From: a bacterium
Lineage (GTDB): Bacteria > Actinomycetota > Thermoleophilia > Solirubrobacterales > 70-9
Assembly (NCBI GenBank): GCA_023251935.1
Contig: JAHEXV010000021.1
Span: 1 to 35,206, forward strand
DNA length: 35,206 nucleotides
Reading direction: 5' to 3'
In this document: piece after piece, positions 1 through 6,194 of the stretch
Layout: every line of letters starts with the position of its first letter
How positions within the stretch are numbered: the stretch's first letter is position 1
The notes under the pieces: model-generated
Seen by the model: only the letters and a program-made list of their open reading frames with translations
Told to the model about the DNA's origin: nothing
Database searches by the model: none
Translations under genes and position numbers: made by a program

Positions 1-1181
1 TCCGCCCGGATGTAGTCGGACAGGCTCCGCCAGAGCTCGGCAACCCGGAGTTGATCCGCGTTCAGGACCAGCGAGACGGCGGCCACGGTTGCCACCGCCA
101 CCCCGGCCCAGAGGGGCACCCGCAGCCCACCCGCAAGCTCCACGAGGACCAACAGCAGCAGGATGCCGCCCGGGTACATGTAGCGGCCCGCCTCCGCGCC
201 GCGATTCCCGCCGGGGGCGAGCGCGGTCACCACCCAGAGGACCGCCAGGGCCGCGAGCGCCGCCCAGAAGGTCGGCGGCGGCGGATCATGGCGCCGCAGC
301 CGAGCCCAGAGGGCGACCGCGATTCCCGCCGCGAGAATGGCGGCCAGCGCCCATCCGATGTGGTTCTCGCTCGGGATCTCATGGACGTACCGGGTTACAC
401 CGGTGATCGCCGAGCTCACGGCGATCAACGACCGGAGCATGAAGCCCGGTATCTGGTCGAGGGGCTCTGAGCCAGGGCTGCCGGAGGGTCGAACCGAGAG
501 CCAGACGATCGTCCACAACAGAACTGGCGCGAGGATCACCCAGAGGCGGCGCCACCTCTGCGGACTCGGGCGACTCAGGACCAACACCGCGCCGGCCGCC
601 CCGAAGGCGAGGCCGGCCGGGTGCGAGAAGAGCGAGGCGGCGAGCAGGAGCGCTCCCAGCAGGTCGCCCGCGAGGGTCCGGCGCTCCAAGGCCAGGATCA
701 TTCCCAGGCCCGCGGTCACCGCCATCAGCTCGGGCAGCCTCAGCGCCCCTGATGCGGTCACCTCGGACGCGCCTCCGAAGAACAGCACGATCGCGGTTGG
801 GGCGAGCGCCAGCGGGCCGATACGACGTCGGGCCAGGAGGAAGAAGAGCACGCCGCAGAGGGCCACGAACCCGATCGCCGCGAGCTTGTACGGAACGTAT
901 GAGCCGAGGCCGACGGTGGCGAAGAGGCCCCGGTAGAGAAGGAGCGGCAGGGGAATCATGTACTTGCCTAGCGGGGGGACGAAGAACCCGTCCCCGGCCG
1001 GCAAGACGCGCACCGCGTAACCGAGCTCGTCGCCCTTCAGCGTCTGGCCGCGCTCGAGGATCAGCAGCGTGATTGCCGAGAGGACCACCAGGGCAATCAG
1101 GCCCCAGCGCTCCACGGTGCCCGGGCTGAATCGCCATTGCTTGCTCCCTCCACCGCGACCAAGAGGAGCTTCGCCCGGCAC
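1..1181 (-). CDS. Polytopic GT-C-like membrane glycosyltransferase, 3' end cut by window
   Basis: I read this frame directly from the reverse strand. It stays open from about 1181 to base 1 and encodes a strongly hydrophobic protein of about 390 residues with many membrane helices. It runs off the window, so the C-terminus is missing. After the first helix (ERWGLIALVVLSAITLL) comes a loop with KGDELGY, an acidic pair where GT-C/ArnT-type (GT39-like) mannosyl- or arabinosyl-transferases have their catalytic Asp/Glu. Later helices include LFSHPAGLAFGAAGAVLVL and GGILLLLVLVELAGG. By family knowledge these enzymes move a sugar from a polyprenyl-phosphate donor outside the membrane. The substrate cannot be told. 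The start is uncertain: GTG at 1181 or GTG at 1115, the latter directly before helix 1. It diverges from the secreted protein gene at 1273. Confidence 0.72.
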   Translation of the reverse strand, partial: MPGEAPLGRGGGSKQWRFSPGTVERWGLIALVVLSAITLLILERGQTLKGDELGYAVRVLPAGDGFFVPPLGKYMIPLPLLLYRGLFATVGLGSYVPYKLAAIGFVALCGVLFFLLARRRIGPLALAPTAIVLFFGGASEVTASGALRLPELMAVTAGLGMILALERRTLAGDLLGALLLAASLFSHPAGLAFGAAGAVLVLSRPSPQRWRRLWVILAPVLLWTIVWLSVRPSGSPGSEPLDQIPGFMLRSLIAVSSAITGVTRYVHEIPSENHIGWALAAILAAGIAVALWARLRRHDPPPPTFWAALAALAVLWVVTALAPGGNRGAEAGRYMYPGGILLLLVLVELAGGLRVPLWAGVAVATVAAVSLVLNADQLRVAELWRSLSDYIRA

Positions 1182-1272
1182 CCCGCGGACGATATATCCC
1201 CATGCGGTCCGGTCCGCGTGGGCGCGCTGGTGGTACGGTCGAGGCTCGAACCTTCCTGGGGGGTGAGCGAGC

Positions 1273-1674
1273 GTGCCTTTGCGCAGGATCTTGACGATTG
1301 CGGTCGCCGGTGCGGTGTTGGGCGGGTGGGCAACCCCTGTCGTCGCCCGTGCTTCCTCCTATCCGACTGACGTTGGGGTCAACATCGCGATCATCGGCAG
1401 GGGCGTCTACGCCGAGGGACAAGTGTTCTCTCCGAAGCGAGCGTGCGTGGTCGGCCGAAAGGTGCTGATCATCGCGATCACCCCGAACGGCAACCAGATC
1501 GTCGACATCGACTACGCGAGCGACAACGGCTTCTACGGTGGCACCGGCCGGGCCGAGGACGCCAGCCGGCCCACGGGGGTCAAGGTCAAGGTTCCGCGGA
1601 CGGTCTTCGTCCGGCACGGACATCGCCACGCATGCAGGCGGGTCGCCTACGCGCTCCACATCCCGCCCGGCTGA
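1273..1674 (+). CDS. Small secreted beta-rich protein, unknown function
   Basis: This 133-residue protein has a clear Sec signal peptide: a basic start (PLRRI), a hydrophobic stretch (LTIAVAGAVLGGWATPVV), and a likely cleavage after ARA near residue 27. The mature part looks like a small beta-sandwich. It contains SPKRACVVGRKV, a Cys-x-x-x-Arg-Lys-Val pattern I associate with secreted Ig-like/carboxypeptidase-regulatory-like domains common in Thermoleophilia, and ends with a second Cys (HACRRVAYAL) that could form a disulfide. The start is GTG, preceded by a G-rich stretch (gggggtgagc) that can act as a ribosome site. It is followed after about 40 nt by a strong hairpin. No enzyme motif is visible and the function is unknown. 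Confidence 0.7.
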   Translation: MPLRRILTIAVAGAVLGGWATPVVARASSYPTDVGVNIAIIGRGVYAEGQVFSPKRACVVGRKVLIIAITPNGNQIVDIDYASDNGFYGGTGRAEDASRPTGVKVKVPRTVFVRHGHRHACRRVAYALHIPPG

Positions 1675-1714
1675 AGTCGCAGAGCGTTCGCGGGCTAGCG
1701 GACGGGTGCGAGTA

Positions 1715-1766
1715 AGACGGGACGCCGGCGGGCATACGCGTTCCCTGGGCCCGCCGGCTCCCGTCT
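1715..1766. terminator. Long inverted repeat, likely bidirectional terminator
   Basis: Arms 1715-1722 plus 1724-1733 pair perfectly with 1749-1758 plus 1759-1766, giving an 18-bp stem with one bulged C at 1723 and a 15-nt loop. There is no U-tract on either side, as is common in high-GC actinobacteria. It lies 40 nt after the secreted protein gene at 1273-1674, which fits termination of that gene. Confidence 0.6.
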
Positions 1767-2060
1767 CACCTAACGAACGAGAGATGTCGCCTGGAAATGA
1801 CGAATGAGTTGCGGCCCACGCCGGGCCGCACCGGAAGCTGCACCGCGGCACGATCGTCTGCCTATCGACGGCGGTACGCTCGTTGCGTTGGAAGCTCAGG
1901 GAACGCCGATTCAACTCGTCGCTGTCCCCGGCGAACGCGCCCAGCTTGTCCGTCGAGCGAAGCGATCGCGCGGCTTGGTCTCGACTGGCACGCCGTCGAG
2001 GCGGCAATCGGGATCGCCGCGGGCATCGTCGCCAGGTCCATCGCGCAGCGACCTTCGGGA
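1767..2060. other. Stretch without a supported gene
   Basis: About 290 bases between the hairpin and the tRNA. Open frames exist on both strands, but none has a recognisable domain, ribosome site or membrane/signal segment. I see no repeat that matches the tRNA 3' end here. Confidence 0.4.
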
Positions 2061-2134
2061 TGGGCCGGGGTGGATTCGAACCACCGACCAACGGATTATG
2101 AGTCCGCTGCTCTGACCAGCTGAGCTACCGGCCC
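2061..2134 (-). tRNA. tRNA-Met (anticodon CAT), elongator type
   Basis: The reverse strand folds as a full cloverleaf of 74 nt. The acceptor arm GGGCCGG pairs with CCGGCCC and is followed by discriminator A. The D-arm contains AGCTCAGCTGGTCAGAGC. The anticodon stem GCGGA/TCCGT encloses loop CTCATAA with anticodon CAT. The T-arm is GGTGG-TTCGAAT-CCACC. CCA is not encoded. The first acceptor pair is a normal G-C, so it is not an initiator. CTCATAA fits elongator Met, though a lysidine-modified Ile2 tRNA also has CAT and cannot be excluded by eye. Confidence 0.92.
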
Positions 2135-2144
2135 GGGTATGCGT

Positions 2145-2420
2145 TTATGGCTCTAGGAAGCCGATTCCACGTCGGGGGCCTCGACCCCTTCCTCGACCTC
2201 GATCGAGCGTAGCGCCTCGCTGGTGCCACTTGGTGCCCACTTTGGCTGCCCGCTGGAGGCCGCGATCGAGCTGCTCGAGCAAGGTGCCCGAGAGCTTCTC
2301 CCGCCGCTTCGCCGCCCGCTGGTAGACGCGGAAGGTGAAAGGCCGGGTCCTCATGGCCGAGCTGCTCGGCGATGTACACGGGATCGTCGCGGAGCGCCGC
2401 TCTCATACCAGACGGGCCTC
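2145..2420 (-). pseudogene. Tyrosine integrase C-terminal remnant, frameshifted
   Basis: Two overlapping reverse frames together spell the C-terminal end of a phage-type tyrosine recombinase. One frame gives RDDPVYIAEQLGHEDPAF; the other continues FTFRVYQRAAKRREKLSG. The first contains the conserved LGH(E/T)D box. The second holds the Tyr of RVYQ, which is the expected position of the catalytic tyrosine. They join if one extra T in the run cctttcacc (about 2333-2337) is removed. The N-terminal and core domains with the catalytic Arg/Lys/His are absent, so it is a dead fragment. It ends 10 nt from the 5' end of the tRNA-Met gene. Classical integration uses the tRNA 3' end, so the present order does not show an intact att site. 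The residues are seen; the identity comes from family knowledge. Confidence 0.65.
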
Positions 2421-2524
2421 CGGGCAGGCTAGATAGCGCCTGGAAACCCATCGCTCTCGGCCCCTTTGCGGATCCAGCCGTCGCCGGGGCAAGGTCGGCC
2501 CAACCGACCTGAAGGAGCTGGGAC

Positions 2525-2915
2525 ATGAGCCGCATCCGCCGCCACCTGACCTTCGCCTCCGGTGGGGTCAAGGCGTCTCTGAAGCTCCACTGCCCGTCTG
2601 GTCTTCGCCGAGCATCCGACATCTGCTTCGAGGACTCGGTGAGAAGCGGCGATCTCACTGATGCCCTCAAGACCTGCGCGGATGTGGGACGCCGGTTGCC
2701 GAGCGCGAGCGAGCTTGCGCTCGTGTTCGAGCACCTGGCTGCGGCCCAGGATGCTCAGTGGGTCTCGGTGCCCTACCTCGACCACAATGGGGACCGGGTT
2801 CACCCCTTATGGGACCGAACTCGCCGACGATGAGTCTCGGAACCTTTACCTCGGTCACGGCGACGCCTATGGCGGCGCGCGCCCCTACCGCTGCGTCACC
2901 TCGGCCACGAACTGA
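2525..2915 (+). pseudogene. Frameshifted small protein of unknown function
   Basis: A good ribosome site (GAAGGAG, 2511-2517) precedes ATG 2525. Frame one encodes about 95 residues containing LHCPSGLRRASDICFE and DALKTCADVGRRLPSASELA, then WVSVPYLDHNG, before it drifts into RTRRR and stops. The next frame picks up with ELADDESRNLYLGHGDAYGG and ends PYRCVTSATN with a stop at 2913-2915. The protein-like character passes from one frame to the other near 2795-2815, which points to a single indel. The four Cys residues and the closing YRCVT suggest a compact extracytoplasmic domain of a type I have seen only in uncharacterised actinobacterial proteins. No signal peptide is present, so the N-terminus may also be lost. 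A sequencing indel is equally possible. Confidence 0.5.
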
Positions 2916-2933
2916 CGCGATACTGCGCGGGTG

Positions 2934-3329
2934 ATGTCGCAGGAGAACGTCGACAGGATGCACCGAGCGTTCGACGCATTCACCCGCGGCGACAAAGTCG
3001 CCTGGTGTGAGCTGTGTGACCCAGACGTCGAGATCGCCCCGGTCGGCGATTGGCCGGAGAGGGAGATCCGTGGGCGCGAGGCTGCTTGGGACTTCTTGGT
3101 CGCTGCGGATGAGCCGTGGGAGCCCGGCCCCTATGAGATGGCTGAGGTCATTGATGGCGACGACCAGGTCGTCGCGCATCAGCGACGAGATCTGCGTGGC
3201 AAGACCAGCGGCGTCGAAGTCGAGTACGACTACTGGGTCGTCTTCACGTTCCGCAACGGAAAGGCAGTCGGCGCTGAGTGGTTCGACGCTCGCCTCGAAG
3301 CCCTCGAAGCCGCCGGGCTGCAGGAGTAG
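2934..3329 (+). CDS. SnoaL-like / NTF2-fold protein
   Basis: This 131-residue protein of the SnoaL-like NTF2 superfamily begins MSQENVDRMHRAFDAFTRGD, the usual first helix of the cone-shaped fold. It continues with LCDPDVEIAPVGDWPER and GREAAWDFLVAADEPWEP, and ends with strands YDYWVVFTFRNGKAVG and the tail ALEAAGLQE. Members are cytoplasmic polyketide-cyclase-like, isomerase-like or simply ligand-binding proteins. The catalytic role cannot be assigned from sequence alone. ATG 2934 is preferred over the GTG directly before it at 2931. There is no strong ribosome site. It converges on the small membrane protein gene at 3353. Confidence 0.8.
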   Translation: MSQENVDRMHRAFDAFTRGDKVAWCELCDPDVEIAPVGDWPEREIRGREAAWDFLVAADEPWEPGPYEMAEVIDGDDQVVAHQRRDLRGKTSGVEVEYDYWVVFTFRNGKAVGAEWFDARLEALEAAGLQE

Positions 3330-3352
3330 GCAGCTTGCCTGCTTGAAGGACG

Positions 3353-3607
3353 CTACTCGGGGCCCGGTGCGGCGCCTGAACTCGGCCCGCGCAGAAGCAT
3401 GCCAACCCCCACTAGGGCCAGCACGATTCCCACCACGAGTAGGAGAACCTGATGCCACCCGAAGCCGCTGTGCCCGATGCCCAGCGGGTTGGCGAGCACT
3501 GCGAGTAGGACAGCGGCCGCGCCAACGACCACCGAGAGCAAGCCTGCCTGCCTTGCGGACACGATGCGAGAGGCTACTCCTCGGGCGCATAGACCGTCCT
3601 CATTCAT
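3353..3607 (-). CDS. Small two-helix membrane protein
   Basis: An 84-residue protein with two clear membrane helices, LLSVVVGAAAVLLAVLA and QVLLLVVGIVLALVGVGMLL, joined by a short loop with NPLGIGHSGFGWH. The C-terminus is small and polar (RGPSSGAAPGPE). The second start candidate is GTG 3562 (VSARQAG), which has GAGGAG about 14 nt upstream and would remove a poorly hydrophobic leader. I cannot decide between the two. It resembles short uncharacterised inner-membrane proteins of Solirubrobacterales. No function is known. Confidence 0.65.
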   Translation of the reverse strand: MNEDGLCARGVASRIVSARQAGLLSVVVGAAAVLLAVLANPLGIGHSGFGWHQVLLLVVGIVLALVGVGMLLRGPSSGAAPGPE

Positions 3608-3622
3608 CTTCTGAATGCTTTC

Positions 3623-3835
3623 TCAGTCATCCGCTATCGGGTCGAGGTTCCCTCGCAGGCGTCCGAGCACCGTCGAGGTCCGCCCGAGCAAGACGCGGCG
3701 CAGGCGATCTCCGATGGTCTCTACTACCACCCGCCCGAGGGCGAGCGCGATCACGTCGGCCACGCCGATACACGTCCCGTAGACGTTGTGAGTGGTGGGC
3801 TTCGTGCCGACGCAGGCCGCGTTCAACACCCCCAC
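3623..3835 (-). pseudogene. Unrecognised ORF, possible C-terminal remnant
   Basis: A 70-codon reverse frame with natural-looking composition: CVGTKPTTHNVYGTCIGVAD, then an amphipathic helix VIALALGRVVVETIGDRL and a tail ending NLDPIADD. The same frame is open further upstream to about 3885 and reads KALEAVWLREWTKSVGVLN before a stop. There is no start codon or ribosome site at that end, so this could be the tail of a longer lost gene. I do not recognise the family. It lies between two better-supported minus-strand genes. Confidence 0.3.
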
Positions 3836-3955
3836 GCTCTTCGTCCACTCCCGCAGCCAGACGGCTTCGAGGGCCTTCGCGACGGGTGCTCATGTCAACG
3901 CCGGGCGAACCCCGACGCCCCCCGGGGTCGCTGCGCAACCCTCCTCCTGCCGCTG

Positions 3956-4387
3956 CTACCGGACGAGGGCGAAGCGGAGGCGATCCGTGTTCCGGGTCAG
4001 GCTGTGGATCAGCATCTTGCCGGCGGCCCCATTGAAGTCGTGCGTACCTCCGACGACGTTGACCCGCCTGCCGTGGCGGCCGAGGTCGCCGCTGACGGAG
4101 ATGTTGCCGAATCCGCCGATGTCCCCGTTGAGGTGAATGGTCGCCCGGCATCTCAGCTTCTCGATGTTGGGCTTGAACCTGCAACGGCCCCAGTCACGAC
4201 CGACCTTGTCGCGGCGGTTCCGCGGATTCAGGAGCTTGTCCGTGAAGCGGAACCCGTTCTGTTCCCGATCGCCCGATGTCTGTCTCGCGAGCACGCTGAA
4301 GTGAGAGTCGAACGAAGCAGACACCGGGATTGCGAGCAGGGCGGAGCCGAGCACCGCGAGGACCCCCGCGACGATGAGCTTGCGCAT
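3956..4387 (-). CDS. Secreted allene-oxide-cyclase-barrel-like protein
   Basis: A 143-residue protein. Residues 1-24 form a signal peptide (MRKLIVAGVLAVLGSALLAI, cleavage after SA near PVSA-SFDS). The mature part has alternating beta strands typical of the AOC/dirigent-like barrel: HFSVLARQTSG, NGFRFTDKLLNP, GRDWGRCRF, ATIHLNGDIGGFGNISVSGD, then RVNVVGGTHDFNGAAGKM and RLRFALVR. In bacteria such proteins are extracytoplasmic and mostly without assigned reaction. Two Cys (GRCRF, LRCRA) may form a disulfide. Its promoter is unusually clear (4427-4455) and a ribosome site (GGAGGC) sits a few bases before the ATG. The call rests on fold pattern, not on a catalytic motif. Confidence 0.72.
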   Translation of the reverse strand: MRKLIVAGVLAVLGSALLAIPVSASFDSHFSVLARQTSGDREQNGFRFTDKLLNPRNRRDKVGRDWGRCRFKPNIEKLRCRATIHLNGDIGGFGNISVSGDLGRHGRRVNVVGGTHDFNGAAGKMLIHSLTRNTDRLRFALVR

Positions 4388-4426
4388 GGATGCCTCCGTT
4401 TGACGATCGATCCGTCGGATGGACCG

Positions 4427-4455
4427 ACCCTAGTTCAGTCGGGGTGGGGGGTCAA
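4427..4455 (-). promoter_or_regulatory. Sigma70-type promoter for the AOC-like gene
   Basis: On the reverse strand TTGACC (4455-4450) is followed by exactly 17 nt and then TAGGGT (4432-4427). This would place the transcription start near 4420 and leave a leader of about 30 nt before ATG 4387. The same -35/-10 pair and spacing is seen before the DUF1326 gene. Confidence 0.65.
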
Positions 4456-4465
4456 GACGAACCGC

Positions 4466-4566
4466 CTACTCCCGCAGCCCGGCGGCTTCGAGGGCCGCTT
4501 GCGGAGTGCCATACACCTGACCGCGCCTAATCCGGCCGTCCTTGACCGCCCGGGCGCCGAATCACC
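4466..4566 (-). pseudogene. C-terminal remnant of a SnoaL-like gene
   Basis: The reverse frame ending in TAG at 4466-4468 reads AVKDGRIRRGQVYGTPQAAL followed by EAAGLRE. This is the last beta strand and the usual tail of SnoaL-like proteins; compare FRNGKAVG...EALEAAGLQE in the intact gene at 2934-3329. Nothing upstream continues the fold, and the next gene (stop at 4574) begins immediately. It is therefore a decayed copy of a paralogue. Confidence 0.5.
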
Positions 4567-4573
4567 CCTCGTC

Positions 4574-4969
4574 TCAGACGATGCAGGCGTTTGCGACGCG
4601 AAGGCGAGCTCGGGCGACCTGTCCGGAGAGCACCTGCACCTTCCTCGCCTCCCCTCGCCAGCACGAGGGTTCCTGACCGACCCTGGCCTTGAGGCGGTAC
4701 GACCCCGGCACCAGCTTGACTGCGAAGTGCCCATCGGTCGGATGAAGCCGGGCGACAAGCTGATTGTCCGGGAGGTGTCGGACCGCCACCGTGAGGCCCG
4801 GGCCGGCATATGGCGGAAGCGGCTGAGGTGGGTACCGGCACGGCCCATAGCAAGTGGCATCGAGGACGACGCCCCGGATTCCGGTTGCTTCTCCCGCGCC
4901 GACTGCCGCGGGGAACGACAGGAACCCCAACAGGGCAAGCATCAACAGCGTGGCGAGCGCCCTTCGCAT
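4574..4969 (-). CDS. Secreted carboxypeptidase-regulatory-like protein
   Basis: From ATG 4969 (MRRALATLLMLALLGFLSF) this is a 131-residue exported protein whose signal peptide ends near AVGAGEA. The mature part opens with TGIRGVVLDATCYGPCRYPP, then strands LTVAVRHLPDNQLVARLHP and HFAVKLVPGSYRLKARV, and ends QVARARLRVANAC. The order G-x-V, ...DG-x-F, ...PG-x-Y is the signature of carboxypeptidase-regulatory-like / prealbumin-like beta-sandwich domains. Four Cys suggest disulfides. Such domains are usually non-catalytic extracellular modules. A longer reading to 5029 exists but lacks signal-peptide logic. Confidence 0.72.
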   Translation of the reverse strand: MRRALATLLMLALLGFLSFPAAVGAGEATGIRGVVLDATCYGPCRYPPQPLPPYAGPGLTVAVRHLPDNQLVARLHPTDGHFAVKLVPGSYRLKARVGQEPSCWRGEARKVQVLSGQVARARLRVANACIV

Positions 4970-5052
4970 CGCGCCAACCGTAGCTCTGCCGTCGGGAGAT
5001 CGCAAGTCCGCCCAGGGCCGGGTGCCCATTTCGAGCGCCCGCTCGACCTCGC

Positions 5053-5424
5053 CTATCCGGACCGCTGACCCACTAGGGCTCTTCGCGCCGCCGGCGAGGT
5101 GGCGATGACGTTTGCCTTGCCACCGCTCTTCCCACAGACGCCGACCAGGAAACGCATTCCCGCCTCATCAACAGCGGTTATCCCTCCCAGGTCGAGATCC
5201 ACCTTGGCTCGCCGGGGCAGATAGAGCTTCCGCTCGAGTTCCGCGGCGGAGGCAGCGTCGAGCGTCCCCCACAACTCGACCAGGAGGCGGTTTCTGGCCT
5301 TGCGGCTGATCGCCACCTTCAGCTGCCCGCAATCCATGACCGCGGGTGCGCTCTCGTCCATCACCGGGGCATCTAACACCAACACAGCCGGCGGCATCGC
5401 TTCGGGGCGGTTAGGGTCCAGCAC
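5053..5424 (-). CDS. STAS-domain protein without the usual phospho-serine
   Basis: A STAS domain spans about residues 46-120 of this 123-residue reading: LLVELWGTLDAASAAELERK is the first strand and helix, VDLDLGGITAVDEAGMRFLV the central strand, and ANVIATSPAARRAL the last strand and helix. STAS proteins of the SpoIIAA/RsbV type act as anti-anti-sigma factors and are switched by phosphorylation of a Ser/Thr in a D(S/T)(S/T/A)G loop. Here that loop is D86-E87-A88-G89, so the target residue is Glu. No serine kinase is adjacent. The start is uncertain (ATG 5424, 5358 or 5337); the residues before the domain look disordered. It diverges from the SDR gene at 5448. Confidence 0.72.
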   Translation of the reverse strand: MLDPNRPEAMPPAVLVLDAPVMDESAPAVMDCGQLKVAISRKARNRLLVELWGTLDAASAAELERKLYLPRRAKVDLDLGGITAVDEAGMRFLVGVCGKSGGKANVIATSPAARRALVGQRSG

Positions 5425-5447
5425 CCGGACTAGACGAGAGGAGACTG

Positions 5448-6179
5448 GTGGTGGCTGAGCGAGCGGCGCTGATAACCGGCGGATCGAGCGGCATCGGGCT
5501 GGCGATCGCCCGGGCGCTGGGCGAGGACGGCTACGCGCTCACAGTGTCCGCCCGCCGGCCGGAGAAGCTCGAGGCGGCGGCCGAGGAGTTGAGAGGCGCG
5601 GGGTCCGAAGTGGAGGCGGTGGCCGCGAACATGGCCGACGAGGACGCCATCTCGAGCGTCGTCGAGGCTCACCGCAGCCGCTACGGGCGCCTCGACGTGC
5701 TGGTCAACAACGCCGGCATCGGGGTCGGACAGCCGATGTCCGAGATCGTCACCAAGCACCTGGACCTGCAGATCGACGTCAACCTCCGGAGCGTGGTCAT
5801 CGCCACACGCGAGGCCCTGCCGGTGCTCCGGGAGGCCGGCGCAGAGCACGGCAAGGCGCTGATCGTCAACACGGCGTCGATCTCGGGCAAGTCGGGGCAG
5901 CCGTGGCTGTCGGTCTACTCGGCGACCAAGGCGGGCGTGGTCGGGTTCAGCCAGGCGACCCAGAAGGAGGTGGCGAACGAGGGGATCCAGGTGACGGCGC
6001 TCTGCCCGGGGTTTGTCGACACCGCGATGACCGAGTTCGTCAAGGAGCAGGTGAAGGCCGAGGAGATGATCCGCCCCGAGGACATCGGCGAGGCGGTGCG
6101 GTTCCTGCTGCGGACCTCGCCGGCTTGCCTGGTGCCGGAGATCGTCTTCACCCGCGCCGGCGAGCAGCTCGGCATCTAG
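5448..6179 (+). CDS. Short-chain dehydrogenase/reductase (SDR)
   Basis: A 243-residue classical SDR with Rossmann fold. The cofactor motif is TGGSSGIG (about residues 10-17). The Arg of SARRPEK after strand 2 favours NADP(H). NNAG follows strand 4. Catalytic Ser is in NTASISG, and YSATK supplies Tyr-x-x-x-Lys. CPGFVDTAMTEF marks the substrate loop. The protein reduces or oxidises a small carbonyl/alcohol substrate in the cytoplasm; the substrate is not predictable. The start is GTG 5448 or 5451, with GAGAGGAG just upstream. The glycosyltransferase gene follows after 15 nt and may be co-transcribed. Confidence 0.88.
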   Translation: MVAERAALITGGSSGIGLAIARALGEDGYALTVSARRPEKLEAAAEELRGAGSEVEAVAANMADEDAISSVVEAHRSRYGRLDVLVNNAGIGVGQPMSEIVTKHLDLQIDVNLRSVVIATREALPVLREAGAEHGKALIVNTASISGKSGQPWLSVYSATKAGVVGFSQATQKEVANEGIQVTALCPGFVDTAMTEFVKEQVKAEEMIRPEDIGEAVRFLLRTSPACLVPEIVFTRAGEQLGI

Positions 6180-6194
6180 AGCGCGGCAAGCGCG

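Noticed and set aside
379-2091. Very long minus-strand open frame
   Set aside because: It is Arg/Pro-rich and crosses the tRNA-Met region, the secreted protein gene and the GT-C frame, with no domain. The neighbouring reverse frame encodes the hydrophobic GT-C-like protein instead.
2061-2134. tRNA 3'-end attachment-site duplication
   Set aside because: I looked for a repeat of the tRNA 3' end near the integrase remnant and in 1767-2060 and did not see one; it may lie outside the window.
3845-3875. Third SnoaL tail (KALEAVWLRE)
   Set aside because: It matches 27 of about 31 bases but has TGG instead of the stop and reads on into a different open frame; could be coincidence.
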